NCBI GenBank assembly: GCA_040264895.1
Contig: JBDQHL010000013.1
Location: 1-33,742 of the forward strand
Length of the DNA stretch: 33,742 nt
Direction: 5' to 3'
Source: PGYR01 sp040264895
GTDB taxonomy: Bacteria; Bacteroidota; Ignavibacteria; Kapaibacteriales; UBA2268
Under the pieces are notes generated by a model. That model did not search any database and was not told where the DNA came from. It saw only the letters and a program-made list of their open reading frames with translations. This document shows, in pieces, positions 17,342 to 25,545 of the stretch. The stretch's first letter is position 1. Every line of letters begins with the position of its first letter. The position numbers and the translations under genes are program-made.

Positions 17342-17892
17342 TATTTGTTCTCTATTTTATTATCATACTTAAAAAAGTATTCTTTGTGTTTTTCTAACAG
17401 AATTTCTTCAATTTTGTCTGGCTGGGCAGTTCCAACTAAAAACTTATTTCCACCCCTTGTTTCTAAGTTAATGGCGAACCCTCCAAATGCATTATAAATA
17501 CTGCCATACTTTTCACTAATTCTCATGCCATAACCGAAGCTTTTGTATTCAATGAGTGAAACAGATTTTATATTTTGCCAATACACTTTGTTATACTTAT
17601 TATTAAGAGGAGACCATTGAAAATAAATAGCATCTTCACTTAGTTTTACTTTCAATTTAGAACCTGCAGTTGAAATAATAAAAAATAACGACAGGAATAG
17701 TAATAAAGTACTAAGGACAATGAATGATGCGGCTCCAGCAGTTCCTTCCATATAATCTAACAAACTGGAAATACTAAAAGCTAAAGATAGGAAGAAAGCT
17801 AAAAGAAGAACGAACCAAACATACCATTGCCTGAGAGATTGCTCTTCTTCATATATAAAATCATCTTTTATTTCTTCGGTAATTTTCTTCAT
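17341..17892 (-). CDS. Predicted membrane protein with a PH-like domain
   Basis: A 183-residue protein of unknown function. An acidic N-terminus is followed by two membrane segments (about 24-46 and 54-76), then a soluble domain (about 78-170). That domain's strand pattern (KVKLSEDAIYFQW, KVYWQNIKSVSLI, FAINLETRGGNKFLVGT) resembles the small membrane-anchored PH-like proteins of bacteria. The FGYGMRISEKYGSIYNAFGG stretch is the most distinctive part. It lies between recQ (44 bases upstream) and pheS, which it overlaps by one base. The PH-like label is from pattern only; no ligand can be inferred. Confidence 0.7.
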   Translation of the reverse strand: MKKITEEIKDDFIYEEEQSLRQWYVWFVLLLAFFLSLAFSISSLLDYMEGTAGAASFIVLSTLLLFLSLFFIISTAGSKLKVKLSEDAIYFQWSPLNNKYNKVYWQNIKSVSLIEYKSFGYGMRISEKYGSIYNAFGGFAINLETRGGNKFLVGTAQPDKIEEILLEKHKEYFFKYDNKIENK

Positions 17893-17936
17893 CTTCAGTT
17901 TAATTATTCAATTAAACTTCAAAATTAGCCAAAATA

Positions 17937-18683
17937 TCAGTTATATTCTAATTCATTCTTGGCTTTTGCCAATACAATTTTTAATATATTATAATCGACT
18001 ATTGGGCCCATCTCTTCTCTTACTTGCGAAGTTGTAATTTCAGGGTCTTCTTCGACCATATCTAATATTTCTTCGTATCTGGATTCTGTAATATGATGGC
18101 TCATATCTACATCAATATCATTCCTTACAGCAGTTTTCAGGTGTTTTACAACTTCTTTATCAGTGAGTTCAAGTCTATCTGCTAATTCATTAATTGGTAT
18201 ATGCTTTTGGAATAGCACTACTATTCTTTTTGTAACTTCTGTTACTTTATCAATTGAATCTGATTCGTCATTACCACTATGATAGTCATTTATAATAGCA
18301 ACGAAGTCAGCACCATAATTTCTGACAAAATCTAAATCATATCCATTTAATTTTCTTAACTCTAGTATGTTTTTGGGAGAATCAGAAGAGAGCTTCATTA
18401 GCATATCGTCGCTAATTATTGATTCTTCACTTCTCTTTTTCTCCATAGATAATTTCTTTCTATTCAGCTTAAGTTTCTCATATAGTTCGTCAGAATAATT
18501 GTGATCTAACTTTATTCTATCAACTTGTTTTTCTAATTTTTTGCCAACTAACGAATATCCCTTTTCACTAATAGAGAGAATCGGGAATCTGTTTTTGCTT
18601 ACTTGCACATAGTTGTTTGTAATAGCTGAATCTAGGTATTCTTTAACCTCAGCATCAGTATATTCAGAGAGGCATCCAAACAT
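17937..18683 (-). CDS. recQ: RecQ C-terminal part (RQC end, HRDC, helix-turn-helix) cut off by an in-frame TAG
   Basis: This segment is the C-terminal continuation of the RecQ helicase encoded just upstream in the same frame. From the first ATG (18681-18683) it carries the end of the winged-helix RQC domain (to about residue 45), an HRDC domain (about 62-137, ending FVRNYGADFVAIINDY) and a C-terminal helix-turn-helix region (about 150-248). The frame is actually open back to the TAG at 18813-18815. Those 43 codons encode the missing first part of the RQC fold (IESLQEIDSKFGKTIIRHFL, then GKSTQKVQKFE), so the ATG at 18683 is not the original start. No ATG, GTG or TTG lies between the TAG and 18683 in this frame, so independent expression would give only a broken RQC domain. 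It may be a decayed fragment, a readthrough product or a sequencing artefact. Confidence 0.75.
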   Translation of the reverse strand: MFGCLSEYTDAEVKEYLDSAITNNYVQVSKNRFPILSISEKGYSLVGKKLEKQVDRIKLDHNYSDELYEKLKLNRKKLSMEKKRSEESIISDDMLMKLSSDSPKNILELRKLNGYDLDFVRNYGADFVAIINDYHSGNDESDSIDKVTEVTKRIVVLFQKHIPINELADRLELTDKEVVKHLKTAVRNDIDVDMSHHITESRYEEILDMVEEDPEITTSQVREEMGPIVDYNILKIVLAKAKNELEYN

Positions 18684-18812
18684 ATTAAGGTTTTCTAACT
18701 CAAACTTTTGAACTTTTTGAGTTGACTTACCTGAAAGGAAGTGCCTTATTATTGTCTTACCAAACTTGCTATCAATTTCTTGAAGGGATTCAATAATTTT
18801 TATATTTATATG

Positions 18813-20555
18813 CTACCTTTTTGCATCTTTTAGCTTCTTTACGGAAGAAGGAATTAGACAAGCTGAGCATTTGCCACATACATCATCCATTTCAATATCT
18901 TGGAAATACTCTAATATGTAATTACGCTTGCAGGAATCTGTTTCGGCGTAGTTTTTCATCAATTCTAACTTTTGAAATGCAAATTTTCTTTTTTTGTCAT
19001 GTTCTGCAAAATCAACAGGTAAATCATCAAAGCTCATCCTTTCTTTCACTAAGTAGATGCCTGACTTATTTGCTTCTGGATTATACTCTGTATGTCCATC
19101 GAACGCAAGCTTATTAATAGCCTTTATTATATGCCCTGCTTCCAACCCATGTTTCTGAGCTATTTCGAGAGGGTCAATTCCTTGATATGTAGTATTAGTA
19201 GAAGTATCAGCAGATCTAAAAATTGCTTCAGTTGGTTCTTTTAACCAATCTGGTAAATGTTCATAGTATTCCATCAAATCTTCTCTACGTGACAAAAACT
19301 TTATTGTAGCTTTTGAAAAATATTTAGAGTTGGAAATTAGCCCTTGATTTCTGAGGTATTTGAATACAGCTGAAACAGTTTTCTGTTTTATACTTAAATA
19401 TGCGGCAACCAATGCTGAACTTACATCTATGGGCTCTGTCGCAAATTCGCCCATATCCACACCTGCTTTTTTATAAAGAGTAGTATAAACCCTTTTGATT
19501 TGCTCTACAGGTGGATATGAAACATCAATAAAAAATTCTTGAAGAGTTATATCACTTGGATGATAAAGTAGTATACAGTTAGATGGTTTACCATCCCTAC
19601 CAGCTCTACCAGCTTCTTGGTAATAAGCCTCTATTGTACCTGGTAAATCAACATGAACAACATTTCTCACATCTTCTTTATCGATACCCATACCAAAGGC
19701 ATTTGTTGCGACTATAGTTTTAATTTTACCGTTAAAGAATTTTTCCTGAGTTTCATTTCTATAATCATCTGGTAACCCAGCATGATACATATCAACTCTT
19801 ATATCTTCCATTTTTAGGGCTTCATAAAACTCCTCTACCCTCTTTCTTGTACCTGCGTAAATAATGGTAGAACCACTACCGCTACTTCTTATTATATCAA
19901 TACAAGATCGAATCTTATCTTCAGTAGTTCTGGTAATGTATGTGAGGTTAGGCCTATCAAATCCCTTAATAAACCTATTAGGTTCATCTAAATCTAAGTT
20001 ATCGACTATATCATTTTGTACTTCCCTAGTTGCAGTTGCAGTAAATGCAGCAATTGGGTACCCTCTATTAGAATCTAGAGTTTCTGGTATTTTAAGATAT
20101 GCCGGCCTAAAATCATGTCCCCACTCACTTATACAGTGGGCTTCGTCTACAGCTATAAAAGAAATATCAATATGGTTTATAATTTCTGCAAACTTTTTTG
20201 TTTGAAGTCTTTCTGGAGATATATAAAGCATTTTATATTCACCATTCACAGCGTTTTCTAAAACTTCATTGACTTCTCTGGGAGTCATTAAGCTATTTAC
20301 ACTTTCTGCAGGTATATTTTTCGATTTTAAAACATCTACTTGGTCTTTCATTAAAGAAATCAAAGGAGAGATAACAATACAAGTACCTTCCATAGCCAAG
20401 GCAGGTATTTGGTAACAAATAGATTTCCCTCCCCCAGTAGGCATAATTGCTAATGTATCTTGATCTGACAAGATGGATTCAATTATCTCTTCTTGCCCGA
20501 GTCTAAAATCTTCGTAGCCGAAAAACTTTTTTAAATATGATTTTACCTTACTCAT
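18813..20555 (-). CDS. recQ: ATP-dependent DNA helicase RecQ, helicase core and zinc domain, ending at an in-frame TAG
   Basis: 3'-5' DNA helicase for recombination and fork repair. Walker A is PTGGGKS (39-45), DEAH is at 137-140 followed by CISEWGHDFRPAY, and motif VI includes YYQEAGRAGRDG. A longer than usual middle region (about 340-535) contains helix-turn-helix-like sequence, and the zinc-binding cysteines are Cys542, 560, 563 and 566. The protein stops at TAG (18813-18815), right after the zinc segment. The frame then continues through RQC, HRDC and helix-turn-helix domains to 17937, so an uninterrupted gene would encode about 872 residues. The helicase and zinc regions are intact, so this part may be partly active alone. 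TAG is a real stop elsewhere in the window (ABC-F, waaA, mreC, pheS, the ZIP gene), which argues against recoding. Confidence 0.93.
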   Translation of the reverse strand: MSKVKSYLKKFFGYEDFRLGQEEIIESILSDQDTLAIMPTGGGKSICYQIPALAMEGTCIVISPLISLMKDQVDVLKSKNIPAESVNSLMTPREVNEVLENAVNGEYKMLYISPERLQTKKFAEIINHIDISFIAVDEAHCISEWGHDFRPAYLKIPETLDSNRGYPIAAFTATATREVQNDIVDNLDLDEPNRFIKGFDRPNLTYITRTTEDKIRSCIDIIRSSGSGSTIIYAGTRKRVEEFYEALKMEDIRVDMYHAGLPDDYRNETQEKFFNGKIKTIVATNAFGMGIDKEDVRNVVHVDLPGTIEAYYQEAGRAGRDGKPSNCILLYHPSDITLQEFFIDVSYPPVEQIKRVYTTLYKKAGVDMGEFATEPIDVSSALVAAYLSIKQKTVSAVFKYLRNQGLISNSKYFSKATIKFLSRREDLMEYYEHLPDWLKEPTEAIFRSADTSTNTTYQGIDPLEIAQKHGLEAGHIIKAINKLAFDGHTEYNPEANKSGIYLVKERMSFDDLPVDFAEHDKKRKFAFQKLELMKNYAETDSCKRNYILEYFQDIEMDDVCGKCSACLIPSSVKKLKDAKR

Positions 20556-20613
20556 AGATAAGAAAATAAGAAATTTTATATGAATTTAAAAATTTTATTT
20601 AAGTATTAAAGCA

Positions 20614-21054
20614 CTATACAATATGAACAATATTATATCTGTTTTCACTTATTTCGGTAACATAATATGCCTCAAACAGTTCAGTACCATCAGTCGCATT
20701 ATGTTTTGTTGAAGGGGAATAATTTGTCATTTTAGCTTTAATATGTATATATAATTTAACTAAATTAGACAACAATACTCCATTATGTTTTACACAAATA
20801 CCTTCTTCCGTATTTTCTATAGTTAACAAAGGAGTAGTATTATTTTGAAATGATTCTTCATTGATATTATCGCTGAAGTGTTGAGATAAATCGTGTGTGT
20901 GTGCCTTTTTGCCTCTCATAATTGTGACTTTACTATATAGCTGCTGTTTTTCAAACTTCAAAAAAAATTCATATATATTCTCAAGCTCTTCTCCATTAAA
21001 CTCAATTATGGTTGATTCAATACTTCTTTCACTATATAAATTTAATGTGCTCAT
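20614..21054 (-). CDS. Small cytosolic protein of unknown function
   Basis: I do not recognise this 146-residue protein. It has no signal peptide, membrane segment or cysteine. It starts MSTLNLYSERS and has a mixed alpha/beta pattern: IIEFNGEELENIYEFFLKFE (about 16-35), a Lys/His-rich turn (RGKKAHTHDLSQH, 47-59) and strand-like segments in the second half (GICVKHNGVLLSNLVKLYIH). The close of the gene is Tyr- and Glu-rich. It lies 5 bases after the ZIP transporter stop and 58 bases before recQ, so it probably shares the transporter's transcript. The HTH letters near 52-54 are just residues. Coding potential is supported by the operon fit and length only. Confidence 0.6.
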   Translation of the reverse strand: MSTLNLYSERSIESTIIEFNGEELENIYEFFLKFEKQQLYSKVTIMRGKKAHTHDLSQHFSDNINEESFQNNTTPLLTIENTEEGICVKHNGVLLSNLVKLYIHIKAKMTNYSPSTKHNATDGTELFEAYYVTEISENRYNIVHIV

Positions 21055-21059
21055 AGCGA

Positions 21060-21875
21060 CTATATAAACATTAACAAACTGAAAGACATAACTGCCATTC
21101 CCGCTACTAATCCATATATTGCATTATGACCCAGGTCATATCTTTTTGCGGTAGGAATAAGCTCATCGACAGATATAAAAACCATAATGCCACCAACAGC
21201 ACCAAATAGTATTCCAAAAGTAGTATCATTGAAGAATTGTTGGAGCACTAAGTATCCAATTATCGCCCCTATAGGTTCAGTCAGACCAGTTGCAAAGGAA
21301 TACCAGAAAGCTTTTTTTCTACTACCTGTAGAGAAATAAATAGGAACAGACACTGCAATTCCTTCAGGTATATTATGTATTGCTATTGCAACAGCAATTG
21401 ACACCCCTAATGTTGGGTCTGTCATAGCAGCTGTGAAAGTAGCTAAACCTTCAGGGAAATTGTGGATAGCAATAGCTAATGCAGTGAACATACCCATTCG
21501 TTTCAGCTTTTTTGCTTCAATCTCAGAACTAGTTAGAGTACTCATCTCCTCTATTTTGTGAGGTTCATGAGGGTTTTCATAAGACGGTATCAGTCTGTCA
21601 ATTATTAGTATAATTAAAACGCCTAAGAAAAATGATCCTGCAGTGTACCAATTCGCTAGATAATCGCCATATACGTGTGTTAAAGATTCCTTGGCTTTAA
21701 AAAATATTTCTACAAAGCTAACATAAATCATAGCTCCTGCAGAAAAACCAAGAGTTGCAGATAGGAAGGCTTTATTCGTCTTTTTAGAAAAGAATCCGAT
21801 TGCACTACCGATGCCAGTTGAAAGGCCAGCAAAAGTAGTTAATGCGAAAGCTAGTAATAAATTATCAGACATCAT
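21060..21875 (-). CDS. ZIP family metal transporter (ZupT-like)
   Basis: Inner-membrane divalent metal importer of the ZIP family; ZupT relatives take up zinc and also iron, manganese or cobalt. About eight membrane segments are visible. The paired metal-site motifs HNFPEG (138-143) and HNIPEG (167-172) are both intact, and the His-containing cytosolic loop (ENPHEPHK, 100-107) lies before them. The length of 271 is normal. Candidate promoter elements lie just upstream (21889-21911). It follows the S41 protease by 41 bases and precedes the small unknown gene by 5. Metal preference cannot be told, so I leave the symbol blank. Confidence 0.92.
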   Translation of the reverse strand: MMSDNLLLAFALTTFAGLSTGIGSAIGFFSKKTNKAFLSATLGFSAGAMIYVSFVEIFFKAKESLTHVYGDYLANWYTAGSFFLGVLIILIIDRLIPSYENPHEPHKIEEMSTLTSSEIEAKKLKRMGMFTALAIAIHNFPEGLATFTAAMTDPTLGVSIAVAIAIHNIPEGIAVSVPIYFSTGSRKKAFWYSFATGLTEPIGAIIGYLVLQQFFNDTTFGILFGAVGGIMVFISVDELIPTAKRYDLGHNAIYGLVAGMAVMSFSLLMFI

Positions 21876-21903
21876 TTGTTAAAAGTTGCAAAGTTATGAA
21901 TAC

Positions 21904-21911
21904 CAAATATA
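21904..21911 (-). promoter_or_regulatory. Candidate promoter -7 element before the ZIP transporter
   Basis: Reads TATATTTG on the minus strand, 28 bases before the ATG; a second match (TAACTTTG) lies at 21889-21896. Neither has a clear -33 TTTG, so these could be chance in AT-rich DNA. If real, they would make the ZIP gene and those below it independent of the S41/LCP genes. Confidence 0.3.
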
Positions 21912-21916
21912 ATAAT

Positions 21917-23485
21917 TTAATCACTCCTAACTAATTTTTGCGCTCCATTAACAGCCCTTATTGCATTGTCTAATAAGTCATCACTAAAGGTTTCAGATGC
22001 GTAATAGCCCCTATCACCGTACAGAAATTGTGCTAATCGTGCTTTGACCAAATCGGCCATTAAATCTTTATCTTTTTCAAACATCTCATCATTCTGAAGT
22101 GACACAGCTAATAGATTATTTTTAATTCTTGGGTAAATTTTTTCATTAAACTGAAAATCTGTACCAAATCTCTCTTCATTTTTATATTTTTTCTTAAGTG
22201 AAGCCCATTCACCTAGAAATATTTCAATTGCGGTTTTTAAGATAACTCTTTTTTTCTTTGCGAATTTTGTGAGCTTCGTTAATGTATCTGTATCACTAAT
22301 TACACTATCTGGCATTATGCCACCGATTGAAATCAATGTTCTACCTTTACTTGACATCACAATCGAAACATCTTCTGGTACTTTAACATTATTTAGGGCT
22401 TCATTCAAATTTTCATCAAATGATTCATAGTTTAAACCTAATCCTGTAGTTTCATATTTTTGTACTTTTCTACCAAGAGGTGTTACGTACTCTCCAACGG
22501 TAATTCTGAACGCACTCCCATCTTTGAATTCCCAGTGCTTTTGCAATGTACCTTTACCATATGTCCTTTCACCAACCACAATACCTAAGTCATAATCTTG
22601 AACAGCACCTGCAAATAGCTCACTTGCTGATGCAGATACTTTGTTTACAAGCAATACTAAAGGCAGACCTATAAATTGTCCATCTTCTTCAGAGGCTATG
22701 CTGTATTCATAATCTTCATGTTTTGATGCAGTTTTAATTACTTGTTTGCCTTCTTCTAAAAATAATGAGATTACATTACCAACAGCTTCAAGTACACCAC
22801 CAGGATTATCTCTAAGATCTATTACTAATGCCTTCATTCCATAAGGGAATGTTGTTATTGCATCTTTGAATTCCTTTCCTGCATTTGCTGTAAACTTCAA
22901 TGACTTTATATAACCAACACTATCATTCAGCATAAAATTTGCATTTATTGAAGAAGACTTATGTGGTGAATTATTTATTTTTTTAGTAACTATATCTCCA
23001 TTGAGGGTCAGTAACTTCAATTCGATTGACTTACTCACTGTATCAATAAGCATTTTATTTATTTCAGCTTCTTCTTTCTTAACTGTAGAAACTACATCAA
23101 CAGCCAGCAACCTCCAGCCAGGTAATATACCATTCGAATCAGCAGAACTATATTCCTCTATTCTAAATATGTAACTAGTATCAGCAAATACTATTTGCGA
23201 TATACCGAATGATTTTTTGACACCAGTGTTAGCTACTTTGAGTTCTTTGTATCTTTCTGCACTGAAGTAATAGGACTTATCATCTAAGGCTTGTAAATAA
23301 GAGTTATATGCTTCTTCAGCTGACTTATTCATATCAACAGTATCTTTATGAAACTGAAGTGAATAGCTTAGTAATGTCTTAAATTTTTCTAATTGACTCT
23401 TTATTTCCAACTCAGTGGAATCATTTACTTGGGAAAACCCGGTAAATACCGATAAGAAAAACAATGTGATTATATATTTATTCAT
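21917..23485 (-). CDS. Secreted S41 (C-terminal processing) peptidase
   Basis: Exported serine protease of the S41 family (CtpA/Prc-like), which cleaves near the C-termini of envelope proteins. The signal peptide covers residues 1-19 (ending FTGFSQ). A PDZ-like region lies at about 90-170. The protease core includes VIDLRDNPGGVLEAV (221-235), the nucleophile Ser286 in SASASE, and the general base Lys311 in YGKGT, 25 residues later as in the family. The C-terminal 180 residues are helical and less conserved. Length is 522. It sits 69 bases below the SixA-like gene and above the ZIP transporter. The substrate is unknown. Confidence 0.92.
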   Translation of the reverse strand: MNKYIITLFFLSVFTGFSQVNDSTELEIKSQLEKFKTLLSYSLQFHKDTVDMNKSAEEAYNSYLQALDDKSYYFSAERYKELKVANTGVKKSFGISQIVFADTSYIFRIEEYSSADSNGILPGWRLLAVDVVSTVKKEEAEINKMLIDTVSKSIELKLLTLNGDIVTKKINNSPHKSSSINANFMLNDSVGYIKSLKFTANAGKEFKDAITTFPYGMKALVIDLRDNPGGVLEAVGNVISLFLEEGKQVIKTASKHEDYEYSIASEEDGQFIGLPLVLLVNKVSASASELFAGAVQDYDLGIVVGERTYGKGTLQKHWEFKDGSAFRITVGEYVTPLGRKVQKYETTGLGLNYESFDENLNEALNNVKVPEDVSIVMSSKGRTLISIGGIMPDSVISDTDTLTKLTKFAKKKRVILKTAIEIFLGEWASLKKKYKNEERFGTDFQFNEKIYPRIKNNLLAVSLQNDEMFEKDKDLMADLVKARLAQFLYGDRGYYASETFSDDLLDNAIRAVNGAQKLVRSD

Positions 23486-23554
23486 GTAATCAGATACGAT
23501 TATTTATTACTAAAGATACTTTTAGCAACATATACGAGGGATTAATAAACTTAA

Positions 23555-24046
23555 TTATTGTTGTTTTTTAGGGTATTCGAAAAATAACAAAGTAGGATCT
23601 GCTTTTCTTATCTCATTCCATTCATTAGTATTAAACTCAATTCCTACAACTGAACAAGTGGGCATATTGCCAATTTGAGTATTACTTAATAGGGTAGAAA
23701 CATAACTCAGATCAGGATTATGACCAAAAACCATAGCTGAATCAGTAGTAGGAGGAAGTTCAGCTAACATAGATAATATAAACCTTTGCCCTAAGTTATA
23801 AATATTGTCTTCTTGTCTAATACAATGTTCAGGATATTCATATTCCTTTGCGAAATACTTAGCTGTTGTTGTTGCTCTTTTTGCTGAACTTGATATGATT
23901 ATTTCCGGTTTATGACCCATTTTCTTAATTCTTTCAGCCATGATAGGAGCATCTCTTTCACCTCTATCATTCAATGGTCTATCAAAATCTTCTAAATCAT
24001 TATCCCAATCTGACTTTGCATGTCTAACTATGTATAATTTTTTCAT
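23555..24046 (-). CDS. SixA-like phosphohistidine phosphatase (histidine phosphatase superfamily)
   Basis: Small cytosolic histidine phosphatase. The N-terminal catalytic motif VRHAKSDW begins at Val7, with the phospho-accepting His at position 9. DRPLNDRGERDAP (22-34) is the SixA-type second motif, and the second catalytic His lies in FGHNPDLS (His108). At 163 residues it matches SixA rather than the longer phosphoglycerate mutases. In enteric bacteria SixA removes phosphate from histidine of phosphorelay or PTS proteins. Here the target is unknown. Its ATG overlaps the stop of the LCP-family gene by 4 bases (ATGA), so the two are co-translated. Confidence 0.85.
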   Translation of the reverse strand: MKKLYIVRHAKSDWDNDLEDFDRPLNDRGERDAPIMAERIKKMGHKPEIIISSSAKRATTTAKYFAKEYEYPEHCIRQEDNIYNLGQRFILSMLAELPPTTDSAMVFGHNPDLSYVSTLLSNTQIGNMPTCSVVGIEFNTNEWNEIRKADPTLLFFEYPKKQQ

Positions 24047-25407
24047 TTCACTAAGCTCTTTAACATATTATAGTCCAAATCTGCTTTGTTCAAGTTATAT
24101 AGAAACAGATTTGATTCATGTTCAACAATTTTCTTTATCTTATCAGCATTTTCAGGTTGATTCTTTTGTTCGTATGCGCTTATTAGTAAATTTTTCATTT
24201 TCTCACGATACTTATGTCTTATTTTTTTATCTGAGATTTGAAGCCATGCACGTTGCCTAAAATATGTTTTAAGGGTATTAATTGTGCGAGTAGCTTTTTT
24301 CAAACTATCGCTATGACTGGCTTTACTTATTACTTTATCCATTTTTACTATTACTATGCTATCAATAGAAGCACTTGAACTATTAGATTTCTTGAAGTGT
24401 TTATCTACTTTAGCCTGTAGGTCTGCTACTACTCCTTCATCATTAAAGTCGAATTGCTTGAATTTGTAACTATACTTAGGTCTAACTCTGTTAATGACAT
24501 CTTCCTTTTCACCAAAACCGTTGATTCTAAGCATATTTACAATCTTAGTAAGAGTAGCTAAGTTAATATTTGTTTCTACTAAAGATAAGCCACCCATTAG
24601 AACCAAGTCGCCAAACACACCACCATAATTTTTAAAACTTTTTCTGATAGCTTGGTTTAAAAATACACCTTGGTTGTAAGTTCTCTGCCAATCACCTCCA
24701 GCAAATACTTTTCGGGATCTTAACACTTGTAGGGTTTGTTTCGAATTGTCATATCCCAACCATTCTAATAATCCTATTGCTTGAGAAAATCCAAACTCCA
24801 TATAGAAATGAATAGTGTCCAATTCTGCAATTTCAGCTATACGGCTTATGTACTTCATACGACCGAATTTTGCCCGTAAGTTTGATATCGTATTAAAATT
24901 AGTAGTATCAGGATAGCCTGCATCTGCATAAGCATCTCTGGGAATAGAAGTAATCTCTATTTCACCAGTTTCAGGCATTATTGAGAGAACATGGTTTGCA
25001 TCAGCATGTTTATATCGACTTCCTAACCTTGAGTCAACACCGATTATAGCTACATTTATTCTACGTCCATTATATTGCTTTTTATATACAATTCCCGCAT
25101 TTTCATCTATTTTAAATGGTATGTCCTTATTAAAGTCAGAACTTGTTCGAATAGTTTTTATTTCAGTATTACTTTCTTCAACTGTATTAATTGCTTCTTC
25201 ATATTCATATTCTCTTCTATCAACTATTGAGTTATTTTCATTTCTAACAAAAGGAGTAAATGTGGCAATCTCTTTAACTTCATACACTTCTGACTGAGAA
25301 CCAGTTGAAATATTGAAGAAAAATATTAATAATCCTACACTTCCCAAGAGAAAAAGAAGAAGTATAAAACTAAGGTGTTTTACGATATTTGACTTATTTG
25401 AAATCAA
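24043..25407 (-). CDS. LytR-CpsA-Psr (LCP) family protein
   Basis: Membrane-anchored LCP-type phosphotransferase; known members attach glycopolymers to peptidoglycan from undecaprenyl-linked donors. One membrane segment at about 13-32 is followed by a charged linker (to about 115) and the LCP domain (116-300). The conserved points are IGVDSR (122-127), the Asp in HADAN, SIPRDAY (154-160), then RSRKVFAGGDWQRTYNQ (230-246), which fits the LCP pattern of arginines around GD. The C-terminus is Lys-rich and helical (about 330-454) and less recognisable. Length is 454. LCP proteins are best known in Gram-positive bacteria, so its presence with LPS genes is notable. First gene of the unit running to pheS. 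Confidence 0.85.
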   Translation of the reverse strand: MISNKSNIVKHLSFILLLFLLGSVGLLIFFFNISTGSQSEVYEVKEIATFTPFVRNENNSIVDRREYEYEEAINTVEESNTEIKTIRTSSDFNKDIPFKIDENAGIVYKKQYNGRRINVAIIGVDSRLGSRYKHADANHVLSIMPETGEIEITSIPRDAYADAGYPDTTNFNTISNLRAKFGRMKYISRIAEIAELDTIHFYMEFGFSQAIGLLEWLGYDNSKQTLQVLRSRKVFAGGDWQRTYNQGVFLNQAIRKSFKNYGGVFGDLVLMGGLSLVETNINLATLTKIVNMLRINGFGEKEDVINRVRPKYSYKFKQFDFNDEGVVADLQAKVDKHFKKSNSSSASIDSIVIVKMDKVISKASHSDSLKKATRTINTLKTYFRQRAWLQISDKKIRHKYREKMKNLLISAYEQKNQPENADKIKKIVEHESNLFLYNLNKADLDYNMLKSLVK

Positions 25408-25545
25408 TTTTTTGTTATTTGTTCAATAGCTAACTTTAAAATTTATATACTTTTATATTAATTTTCAAATTTTAATTAATTTGCACGTCATGAAAGTGAC
25501 TCAATAAATAAAGAAATTAGAAGAAAAACAGTAATAGTTAAATAT

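Noticed and set aside
18813..18815. Genome-wide recoding of TAG as a sense codon to explain the recQ break
   Set aside because: ABC-F, waaA, mreC, pheS and the ZIP gene all end with TAG at sensible positions, and no other gene here has an internal TAG.
18816..18826. Programmed frameshift at the A-run (GCA AAA AGG) before the recQ TAG
   Set aside because: The downstream domains are in the same frame as the upstream part, so a single +1 or -1 shift would not restore them; the run is also not a canonical slippery heptamer.
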